From assembly GCF_002285795.1 (NCBI RefSeq), contig NZ_CP022961.1:4964001-5028000 (forward strand): a DNA stretch of 64,000 bases, read 5' to 3'. Each line of letters starts with the position of its first letter. The first letter of the stretch is position 1. The translations under genes and the position numbers were made by a program. The notes under the pieces are model-generated. The model searched no databases. It was given only the letters and a program-made list of their open reading frames with translations, and was not told the origin of the DNA. Positions 17,889 to 25,866 of this stretch are shown here, in pieces. This DNA is from Plantactinospora sp. KBS50 (lineage in GTDB: Bacteria > Actinomycetota > Actinomycetes > Mycobacteriales > Micromonosporaceae).

Positions 17889-19058
17889 GTGCTTGCCGTA
17901 CTCTCCCCCGGTCAGGGCTCCCAGAAGCCCGGATTCCTCACCCCCTGGCTCGAACTTCCCGGCGCCGCCGCCCGGCTGCGCTGGTGGTCGGCACTGGCCG
18001 GCGTCGACCTCGCGTACCTGGGCACCGAGGCCGACACCGAGGAGATCCGGGACACCGCCCGGACCCAGCCGCTGCTGGTGGCCGCCGCCCTGCTGGCCGC
18101 CGAGTCGCTGCCGATGTACGACGTCACACTCACCGCGGGGCACAGCGTCGGCGAACTCGGCGCCGCGGCGCTGGCCGGCGTGCTGACCCCGGAGGCCGCC
18201 GTCACCCTCGCCGGCGTCCGCGGCCGGGAGATGGCCGCGGCCTGCGCCCTCGAACCGACCGGCATGTCGGCGGTGCTCAACGGCGACCCCGACGAGGTCG
18301 CCGCCGCGCTCGATCGGCACGGGCTGTACCCGGCAAACGTCAACGGCGCCGGCCAGTTGGTCGCGGCCGGAGCGGCCGACGGGCTGGCCAAGCTCGCCGC
18401 CGACCCGCCGCCCGGCGCCCGGGTGGTCGCCCTCAAGGTGGCCGGCGCGTTCCACACCCGCTACATGGCCCCGGCCGAGGAGGCCCTGGCCGGGGTGGCC
18501 GCCGGGATCACCCCGACGGACCCGGCCCGGATCCTGCTGTCCAACCTCGACGGCGCGGCCGTCAGCAACGGCCGGGAGATGCTGCAACGGCTGGTCCGCC
18601 AGGTGACCTCGCCGGTGCGCTGGGACCTGTGCATGCGCACCATGGCCGACCTCGGCGTCACCGGCGTCCTGGAACTCCCGCCGGCCGGCACCCTCGCCGG
18701 GCTGGTCAAGCGGGCGCTCAAGGGCGACAACGCGCCGGAGATCGTCAGCCTGAACAGCCCGGCGGACCTGCCCGCGGCGCGAGACCTGATCGCCCGGCAC
18801 GGCGCGGTGGACGGGCACGAACCGGCCATCACCTTCCGGGTGGTGGTCGCCGGCACGGCCGGGACCTTCGCCCCGGACGCCGACCTGGCCGAGGGCGCCG
18901 AGGTACGCACCGGACAGGTGATCGGACACGTGGTGACCCGGCAGGGACCGGTGGAGGTCACCGCCCACGGAACCGGCCTGCTCACCGAGTGGCTCGCGCA
19001 CTCCGACGACCCGGTCGCCCCCGGTCAACCGCTGGCCCGGATCGGCGGGCACCTGTGA
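17889..19058 (+). CDS. fabD: Malonyl-CoA:ACP transacylase with extra C-terminal domain
   Basis: A 389-residue protein; FabD is usually about 310. It loads malonyl groups onto ACP for fatty acid synthesis. VLSPGQGSQKPGF is at the N-terminus, the catalytic GHSVGE serine is at about residue 86, and the catalytic histidine is in AFHTRYM. Residues ~310-389 form an additional domain resembling a biotinyl/lipoyl barrel-sandwich (EGAEVRTGQVIGHVV ... GTGLLTEWLAHSDD ... VAPGQPLARI) but without the modified lysine. The GTG at 17889 is chosen because FabD starts at LAVLSPGQG. First gene of fabD-fabH-acpP-fabF-accD. Confidence 0.95.
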   Translation: MLAVLSPGQGSQKPGFLTPWLELPGAAARLRWWSALAGVDLAYLGTEADTEEIRDTARTQPLLVAAALLAAESLPMYDVTLTAGHSVGELGAAALAGVLTPEAAVTLAGVRGREMAAACALEPTGMSAVLNGDPDEVAAALDRHGLYPANVNGAGQLVAAGAADGLAKLAADPPPGARVVALKVAGAFHTRYMAPAEEALAGVAAGITPTDPARILLSNLDGAAVSNGREMLQRLVRQVTSPVRWDLCMRTMADLGVTGVLELPPAGTLAGLVKRALKGDNAPEIVSLNSPADLPAARDLIARHGAVDGHEPAITFRVVVAGTAGTFAPDADLAEGAEVRTGQVIGHVVTRQGPVEVTAHGTGLLTEWLAHSDDPVAPGQPLARIGGHL

Positions 19059-19131
19059 CGGCCGACACGACTTCCCGACCCCGGGCCGCGCGGCCGGCTC
19101 CGTGGCCACGAACGAAGGGATGGCACAGCTG

Positions 19132-20073
<942 letters not shown>

Positions 20074-20263
20074 TGCACCACCGGTCACCGGCGGTCCTCG
20101 CCGGCGGCCCGGTCGCGGCTCGAATCCGCGACCAGACCACGGTCGTACCGTCCCGTTCCGGGCCGGACGACACCCGGGACCGCCAGGTCCCACCCGTGGC
20201 CGTCCGGTCCACCGGCCGGCTCCGGCCCTTTGCACAACGCAGCTGGAGAGGAAGCCAACAGCA

Positions 20264-20503
20264 ATGACCCGTGACGAGATCACCGCAGGCCTCGCCGAGA
20301 TCCTCGAGGAGGTCGCCGGGGTGAGCCCGGACGATGTAGCCGTGGACAAGTCGTTCACCGACGACCTGGACGTCGACTCGCTCTCCATGGTGGAGGTCGT
20401 CGTCGCGGCCGAGGAGAAGTTCGGCGTGAAGATCCCGGACAACGAGGTGCAGAACCTCAAGACCGTGGGTGACGCCGTCAGCTACATCGAGGCGCAGTCC
20501 TGA
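20264..20503 (+). CDS. acpP: Acyl carrier protein
   Basis: A 79-residue acidic four-helix carrier protein for fatty acid synthesis. The 4'-phosphopantetheine serine is residue 39 in DLDVDSLSMVEVV. The ribosome site is ggagagg about ten bases before the ATG. It lies 190 bp after fabH, in a gap with no other gene, and one base before the fabF start, so acpP and fabF are tightly linked. Length and charge match other actinobacterial AcpP/AcpM cores, without the long C-terminal extension of mycobacterial AcpM. Confidence 0.97.
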   Translation: MTRDEITAGLAEILEEVAGVSPDDVAVDKSFTDDLDVDSLSMVEVVVAAEEKFGVKIPDNEVQNLKTVGDAVSYIEAQS

Positions 20504-20504
20504 G

Positions 20505-21731
20505 ATGAGTCGTACCGACGTCGTCGTCACCGGGCTCGGCGCGACGACCCCGCTCGGCGGGGACGTCGCGTCGACCTGGGACGCCATGCTCACCGGCCGC
20601 TCCGGGGTGAGTCCGCTCACCCAGGAGTGGGCCGGCCAGCTTCCGGTGCGGATCGCCGCCCAACTCGCGGTGGAGCCCACCGAGGTCCTTGACCGGGTAC
20701 GCCTGCGCCGGCTCGACCGTTCCGAGGCGATCGCCATCATCGCCGCCCAGCAGGCGTGGGCCGACTCCGGGCTGGCCGACTCCGGGCTGGACCCGGAGCG
20801 GCTGGCCGTCAGCCTCGGCTCGGGCATCGGCGGCGCGACCACCCTGCTCGCCCAGGACGACATCCTGGAGGCCTCCGGCCCGCGCCGGGTCTCCCCGCAC
20901 ACGGTGCCGATGCTGATGCCCAACGGTCCGGCCGCCTGGGTCGGGCTGGAGGTCGGCGCCAAGGCCGGGGTGCACGCGATGGCCAGTGCCTGCGCGACCG
21001 GTGCGGAGGCGCTCGCGCTGGGGCTGGACATCATCCGCTCGGGCCGCGCCGACGTGGTCGTGGCCGGCGGCACCGAGGCGGTCATCCACCCGCTGCCGAT
21101 CGCCGGGTTCGCCTCCATGCGGGCCATGTCGACCCGCAACGACGACCCGGAACGCGCCTCGCGGCCGTGGGACAAGGGCCGCGACGGGTTCGTCCTCGGC
21201 GAGGGCGCCGGGGTGATCGTCCTGGAGTCGGCCGAGCACGCCGCCGCGCGCGGCGCCCGGGTGTACGCCCGGCTCGCCGGGGCCGGGATCAGCTCCGACG
21301 CGTACGACATCGTGCAGCCGCACGCCGAGGGCGAGGGCGCGATCCGGGCGATCCGGCGGGCGCTCGCCGACGCCGGGGTCTCCGGCAGCGACATCCGACA
21401 CGTCAACGCGCACGCCACCTCCACACCCGTGGGCGACATGCTGGAGATCGGCGCCCTGCGGACCGCCGTGGGCGACCATGCGGTGATCTCGGCAACCAAG
21501 TCGATGACGGGACACCTGCTGGGCGCCGCCGGCGCCCTGGAATCGATCGCCACCATCCTGGCCGTCCGGGACGGCGTCGTGCCGCCCACGATCAATCTGG
21601 ACGACCCGGATGACGGCCTCGACCTGGACGTGGCCGCCCACAAGGCGCGTCACCTCGACATCCCCGCGGGGCTGAACAACGCGTTCGGCTTCGGGGGGCA
21701 CAACGTCGCTCTCGTCTTCACCCGGGCGTGA
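20505..21731 (+). CDS. fabF: Beta-ketoacyl-ACP synthase II
   Basis: A 408-residue elongating condensing enzyme (KasA-like). The active cysteine is near residue 163 in ASACATGAEAL, with the two histidines in HATSTPVGD and KSMTGHLLGAAGA and the C-terminal FGFGGHN loop. The ATG at 20505 follows the acpP stop by one base. It ends with TGA inside a GTGA that could also start the next gene, but a better start for accD lies 27 bases on. A single KAS is present here, unlike the kasA-kasB pair of mycobacteria. Confidence 0.96.
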   Translation: MSRTDVVVTGLGATTPLGGDVASTWDAMLTGRSGVSPLTQEWAGQLPVRIAAQLAVEPTEVLDRVRLRRLDRSEAIAIIAAQQAWADSGLADSGLDPERLAVSLGSGIGGATTLLAQDDILEASGPRRVSPHTVPMLMPNGPAAWVGLEVGAKAGVHAMASACATGAEALALGLDIIRSGRADVVVAGGTEAVIHPLPIAGFASMRAMSTRNDDPERASRPWDKGRDGFVLGEGAGVIVLESAEHAAARGARVYARLAGAGISSDAYDIVQPHAEGEGAIRAIRRALADAGVSGSDIRHVNAHATSTPVGDMLEIGALRTAVGDHAVISATKSMTGHLLGAAGALESIATILAVRDGVVPPTINLDDPDDGLDLDVAAHKARHLDIPAGLNNAFGFGGHNVALVFTRA

Positions 21732-21757
21732 GTCCCGAGCCAGCCCAGGAGGCACCC

Positions 21758-23182
21758 GTGACCACCACATCCGTCGGCACCGAGTCAGCCAGCACCGACT
21801 ACCGCGACCCGGAGATCCGGCTCCGGTCCCTGTTCGACTCCGGAACGCTCCGCCTGGCCATCGCCCGGGACACCTCCGGGGTGCTCTGGGCGCGCGGCGA
21901 GATCGACGGCACGCCCGCGATCGCGTTCGTCACCGACGCCACCAAGATGGGTGGCGCCATGGGCATCGACGGGTGCCGGCACATCGTCGACGCCATCGAC
22001 ACCGCCGTGCGGGAACGCGTGCCGGTGCTCGGCCTGTGGCACTGCGGCGGCGCCCGGATCGCCGAGGGCGTGGTCGCGCTCGACGGGGTGGGCCAGGTCT
22101 TCGCCGCGATGGTCCGGGCTTCCGGCCGGGTACCGCAGCTGTCCGTCGTGCTCGGCCCGGCGGCCGGCGGCGCCGCCTACGGTCCGGCGCTGACCGACAT
22201 CGTGATCATGTCGGGGGCGGGCCGGATCTTCGTGACCGGCCCCGAGGTCGTGCGCAGCGTGACCGGCGAGCAGGTCGACATGGAGCGGCTGGGCGGTCCC
22301 GAACCGCACGGCCGCCGCTCCGGCGTCGTCCACGTCACCACCAAGGACGACGAGTCGGCGCTGGCGCAGGCGCGCACCCTCGCCTCGCTGCTCGGCCACC
22401 AGGGCCGGTTCACCCCGGCCGACGTGTCGGAGACGCCGGAGGCCGGACACGACCTCGCGGCGCTGATGCCGGCCGAGGTCAGCCGCGCCTACGACGTCAA
22501 GCCGGTGGTGAAGGCGCTGCTGGACGCGCCGGGCGTCGAACTGCACGCCAAGTGGGCGCCGAACATCGTCACCACGCTGGGCCGGTTCGCCGGCCGCACC
22601 GTCGGGGTCATCGCGAACAACCCGCTGCGGCTCGGCGGCTGCCTGGACGCGGCCAGCGCCGAGAAGGCGGCCCGGTTCGTGCGGATGTGCGACTCGCTCG
22701 GCGTACCGCTGATCGTGCTGGTGGACGTCCCCGGCTACCTGCCCGGTCTGGGGCAGGAGTGGGACGGCGTCGTGCGCCGCGGCGCCAAGCTGCTGCACGC
22801 GTTCGCCGAGGCCGTCGTGCCGCGGGTCACCCTGGTCACCCGCAAGGCGTACGGCGGCGCGTACATCGCGATGAACTCCCGCTCGCTGGGCGCCACCGCC
22901 GTGTTCGCCTGGCCGAACTCGGAGCTGGCGGTGATGGGTCCGAGCGCCGCGGTGAACGTGATCCACCGCAAGAAGCTGGCCGCGGCGCCGCCCGAGCAGC
23001 GCGAGGCGCTGCGGGCGGAGTTGATCGAGGAGCAGACCCGGGTCGCCGGCGGGGTGAACCGGGCCCTGGAGATCGGCGTGGTGGACGAGATCATCAAGCC
23101 CGCCGAGACCCGTCGGCGGCTGGCCGAGACGCTCGCGACCGCCCCCGCGGCCCGCGGCGCGCACGGCAACATCCCGCTCTAG
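21758..23182 (+). CDS. Acyl-CoA carboxylase carboxyltransferase (beta) subunit, AccD6-like
   Basis: A 474-residue crotonase-fold carboxyltransferase that moves CO2 from carboxybiotin to acetyl- or propionyl-CoA. Both halves are visible: the biotin-side GLWHCGGARIAEGV, PAAGGAAYGPALTD and GAGRIFVTGP, and the CoA-side VDVPGYLPGLGQE, ARKAYGGAYIAMNS-like segment and AWPNSELAVMGPSAAV. GTG 21758 has a perfect aggagg (21747-21752) at five bases. Its place after fabF mirrors accD6 after kasAB in Mycobacterium tuberculosis, so malonyl-CoA supply is likely. No biotin-carrying alpha subunit is in the window and must be encoded elsewhere. Confidence 0.93.
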   Translation: MTTTSVGTESASTDYRDPEIRLRSLFDSGTLRLAIARDTSGVLWARGEIDGTPAIAFVTDATKMGGAMGIDGCRHIVDAIDTAVRERVPVLGLWHCGGARIAEGVVALDGVGQVFAAMVRASGRVPQLSVVLGPAAGGAAYGPALTDIVIMSGAGRIFVTGPEVVRSVTGEQVDMERLGGPEPHGRRSGVVHVTTKDDESALAQARTLASLLGHQGRFTPADVSETPEAGHDLAALMPAEVSRAYDVKPVVKALLDAPGVELHAKWAPNIVTTLGRFAGRTVGVIANNPLRLGGCLDAASAEKAARFVRMCDSLGVPLIVLVDVPGYLPGLGQEWDGVVRRGAKLLHAFAEAVVPRVTLVTRKAYGGAYIAMNSRSLGATAVFAWPNSELAVMGPSAAVNVIHRKKLAAAPPEQREALRAELIEEQTRVAGGVNRALEIGVVDEIIKPAETRRRLAETLATAPAARGAHGNIPL

Positions 23183-23213
23183 GTCGGTGTCAACGGCCCC
23201 TGGCCGGTAGGAA

Positions 23214-23261
23214 GCGGCCCCTGTCGTTCTCGCGGACGGCAGGGGCCGCCCGCCGTCCGCG
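23214..23261 (+). terminator. Overlapping, mutually exclusive hairpins after accD
   Basis: Hairpin A pairs gcggcccctg (23214-23223) with caggggccgc (23240-23249). Hairpin B pairs cgcggacgg (23231-23239), which lies in the loop of A, with ccgtccgcg (23253-23261). Both stems are perfect. They can form a pseudoknot or exclude each other. The simplest role is ending the fab operon transcript. Confidence 0.65.
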
Positions 23262-23330
23262 ACAGTCGAACAATGCCCTCGACAGTCGAACATCGATTGA
23301 CATATATCGAATTGATGGCGCACGATCTCT
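23259..23330 (+). promoter_or_regulatory. Promoter region of the CE4 gene with twin palindromes
   Basis: The palindrome cgac-a-gtcg occurs twice within identical cgacagtcgaaca repeats (23260-23272 and 23280-23292), exactly 20 bp apart. A consensus-like -35 ttgaca follows at 23297-23302; the -10 is not clear (cacgat near 23321 is a weak candidate). The layout suggests a dimeric regulator binding two sites on one face of the helix upstream of the promoter. Confidence 0.5.
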
Positions 23331-23411
23331 AGTGAGTCGGACAGCGGGCCGACGCAGCCGGCACCGCCGCCGGACGCAGGCAGCGACTCCGCTTCGCATT
23401 GGAGATCGACA

Positions 23412-24527
23412 ATGAGACTGAAAGCCTTTCCCCGCGCAGGGCTGGCCGCCGCCGCCCTGCTGATCGCCGGACCGGTCGCGCTGGCCGTCACCGCCGCGCC
23501 GTCGATGGCCGCGACCTGCAACGGGTACGTGGGCCTGACCTTCGACGACGGACCCACCCCGGGAAACACCACGACCCTGCTCAACACCCTGCGCAACCTC
23601 GGGGTACGGGCGACCTTCTTCAACATCGGCCAGAACGCCCAGAGCAACCCGTCACTGGTCCAGGCCGAGCAGTCCGCCTCGATGTGGATCGGGAACCACA
23701 GCTGGACCCATCCGCACCTGACCCAGCTGAGCCAGTCGCAGATCGTCTCCGAGGTCTCGCAGACCCAGCAGGTGATCCAGCAGATCACCGGGCAGGCTCC
23801 GAAGCTGTTCCGGCCGCCGTACGGCGAGACCAACTCGACGCTCAAGGCGGTGGAGGCCAGCTACGGTCTCACGGAGATCATCTGGGATGTGGACTCGCAG
23901 GACTGGAACAACGCCTCGGTGGACCAGATCGTGCAGAACGCCAGCCGGCTCCAGACCGGTGGCGTGATCCTGATGCACGACTGGCCTGCGAACACGATCG
24001 CCGCGCTCCCGCGGATCGTCTCCGACCTGAGCAACCGGGGGCTGTGCGCCGGGATGATCTCGCCGAGCACCGGCCGGGCGGTCGCCCCGGACGGCGGCAC
24101 CCCGCCCACCACGGCACCGCCCACCACCGCGCCCCCGACCACCGCACCGCCCACCACCGCGCCCCCGACCACCGCGCCGCCGACCACCGCGCCCCCGACC
24201 ACCGCACCGCCCACCACGAACCCGCCCGCCGGTGGCTGCACCGCCACCTACCGGCTGGTCAACAGTTGGACCGGCGGCTTCCAGGCCCAGGTGGACGTGA
24301 CCAGCACGTCGACCATCACCGGCTGGACGGTCCGGCTGACCCTGGCCAGCGGGCAGAGCATCAGCAGCCTGTGGAACGGCGTGGCCAGCGGCACCAGCGG
24401 CCCGGTCAGCGTGCAGAACGCGCCCTACAACGGCACCGTCACCCCGGGTGGGCCGACGAACTTCGGGTTCGTGGCCAACGGCAACAGCTCTCCGGCGCCC
24501 AGCGGCGTCACCTGTTCCACCCCGTGA
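23412..24527 (+). CDS. Secreted polysaccharide deacetylase (CE4) with CBM2
   Basis: A 371-residue exported enzyme. After a signal peptide (ALLIAGPVALAVTAAPSMAA) comes the NodB deacetylase domain: LTFDDGPTPGN near residue 42, metal site NHSWTHPH near 95, RPPYGETN near 134, and WDVDSQDW / GGVILMHD. A PTTAP repeat linker (about residues 229-273) leads to a family 2 carbohydrate-binding module (CTATYRLVNSWTGGFQAQVD, two cysteines). This matches acetylxylan esterases and chitin/chitooligosaccharide deacetylases; the CBM2 implies binding to cellulose, xylan or chitin. Ribosome site ggag, then ATG 23412. Confidence 0.95.
   Translation: MRLKAFPRAGLAAAALLIAGPVALAVTAAPSMAATCNGYVGLTFDDGPTPGNTTTLLNTLRNLGVRATFFNIGQNAQSNPSLVQAEQSASMWIGNHSWTHPHLTQLSQSQIVSEVSQTQQVIQQITGQAPKLFRPPYGETNSTLKAVEASYGLTEIIWDVDSQDWNNASVDQIVQNASRLQTGGVILMHDWPANTIAALPRIVSDLSNRGLCAGMISPSTGRAVAPDGGTPPTTAPPTTAPPTTAPPTTAPPTTAPPTTAPPTTAPPTTNPPAGGCTATYRLVNSWTGGFQAQVDVTSTSTITGWTVRLTLASGQSISSLWNGVASGTSGPVSVQNAPYNGTVTPGGPTNFGFVANGNSSPAPSGVTCSTP
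24096..24230 (+). repeat. PTTAP-encoding linker repeat in the CE4 gene
   Basis: About eight alternating units of the type cccaccaccgc(a/g)ccg encode Pro-Thr-Thr-Ala-Pro repeats, a typical flexible linker of secreted actinobacterial glycan-active enzymes. Confidence 0.9.
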
Positions 24528-24651
24528 CCGTCGCCGCCGGCCGGGCCACGTCCGCCGGCGGGAAGACCGGCCGGGCGCCCGGGGAGTCGAACCTCACCCG
24601 GGCGACCCGGCCGGAACGCGGCACCACGATCGATTGGGTAGCCTCCGGCGT

Positions 24652-25635
24652 GTGGAACAGCGGACGCTCGGCCGGACCGGCCGCGAGGTATCTGTCATCG
24701 GGCTCGGCACCTGGCAGCTTGGCGCCGACTGGGGCACCGTCGACGAGGACGACGCGCTGGCGATCCTCGACGCCTCGGTGCGCGCCGGGGTCACCCTGCT
24801 GGACACCGCCGACGTGTACGGCGACGGCCGCAGCGAGCGGCTGATCGGCCGGTTCCTCGCCGGACGCGACCGGGCGGGAATCCTGGTCGCCACGAAGATG
24901 GGGCGCCGGCTCGCGCAGGATCCCGCCCACTACACGCTGGACAACTTCCGCGCCTGGACCGACCGCTCGCGGACCAACCTGGGCGTCGACACGCTCGACC
25001 TGGTGCAACTGCACTGCCCACCGACCCCGGTCTTCGGCACCGACGCGGTCTACGACGCCCTGGACACGCTGGTCGCCGAGGGACGGGTTTCGGCGTACGG
25101 GGTGAGCGTGGAAACCTGCGACGAGGCGCTCACCGCGATCGCCCGGCCGAACGTGGCCACCGTGCAGATCATTCTCAACGCCTTCCGGCGCAAGCCGCTG
25201 GAGCGGGTGCTGCCGGCCGCGCGGGCCGCCGGGGTGGGCGTCATCGCCCGGGTGCCGCTCGCCTCCGGACTGCTGACCGGCCGGTTCCGGGCCGACACCA
25301 CCTTCGCGGCGGACGACCACCGCAACTTCAACCGGCAGGGCGCCGCGTTCGACGTCGGGGAGACGTTCTCCGGGGTGGACTACGAGACCGGCGTCGCCGC
25401 GGCGGCGGAGTTCGCCCGCCTCGTGCCGGCCGGCGCCACCCCGGCCGGCGCCGCGCTGCGCTGGGTCATCCAGCAGCCGGGGGTGACCAGCGTGATCCCG
25501 GGGGCCAGCTCGGTCGCGCAGGCGACGGCGAACGCGGCGGCGGCCGAGCTGCCCGCCCTGCCCGAGCAGACCCTGGCGGCGATCGAGGACCTGTACGACC
25601 GTCGGATCCGCGCGCAGGTCCAGCACCGCTGGTGA
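24652..25635 (+). CDS. Aldo/keto reductase
   Basis: A 327-residue NADPH-dependent AKR. The catalytic residues are visible as Asp and Tyr in LDTADVYGDGRSE, Lys in VATKMGRR and His in LVQLHCPP; the cofactor end shows SVIPGASSVAQATANAAA. GTG 24652 starts VEQRTLGRTGREVSVIGLGTWQLG, the family N-terminus. It resembles the YdjG/general-stress AKR group; the substrate is unknown. It follows the CE4 gene by 124 bp and may have its own promoter. Confidence 0.93.
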   Translation: MEQRTLGRTGREVSVIGLGTWQLGADWGTVDEDDALAILDASVRAGVTLLDTADVYGDGRSERLIGRFLAGRDRAGILVATKMGRRLAQDPAHYTLDNFRAWTDRSRTNLGVDTLDLVQLHCPPTPVFGTDAVYDALDTLVAEGRVSAYGVSVETCDEALTAIARPNVATVQIILNAFRRKPLERVLPAARAAGVGVIARVPLASGLLTGRFRADTTFAADDHRNFNRQGAAFDVGETFSGVDYETGVAAAAEFARLVPAGATPAGAALRWVIQQPGVTSVIPGASSVAQATANAAAAELPALPEQTLAAIEDLYDRRIRAQVQHRW

Positions 25636-25702
25636 CCGTCCCGCCGGGATCCCGCCGCACCGTACCTGGTTTGTCCGGATGGTCCGCGGGTACGCCGCGC
25701 CC

Positions 25703-25852
25703 ATGATCGCGCTGATCGTTGCCCTGCTGGTGGTGTGGCTGGTCCTGGTGGTCGTCGGACTCGTGATCAAGGGCCTGTTCTGGCTCTTCGTGGTCGGGGC
25801 GATCCTGTTCGTGGTGACGGGCATCGTCGGCTGGTTCCGCCGGCGGGTCTGA
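25703..25852 (+). CDS. 49-residue hydrophobic membrane peptide
   Basis: An ATG at 25703 opens a 49-codon frame ending TGA 25850-25852. The peptide is almost entirely hydrophobic with a glycine/lysine break between two membrane-spanning stretches (IALIVALLVVWLVLVVVG, then LFWLFVVGAILFVVTGIVG) and a basic tail WFRRRV, so two helices with cytoplasmic end are likely. Third-position GC is high, as expected of a real actinobacterial gene. Its stop is 14 bases from the convergent GH3 stop. Similar tiny hydrophobic proteins are common in actinobacteria; function unknown. Confidence 0.65.
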   Translation: MIALIVALLVVWLVLVVVGLVIKGLFWLFVVGAILFVVTGIVGWFRRRV

Positions 25853-25866
25853 GCCCCGACCCGCCC

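Noticed and set aside
20104-20130. A T-arm-like stem-loop (cgcgg, loop ctcgaat, ccgcg) between fabH and acpP that hinted at a tRNA gene.
   Set aside because: No D-arm, anticodon arm or acceptor stem can be drawn around it, and the T-loop lacks the invariant first T.
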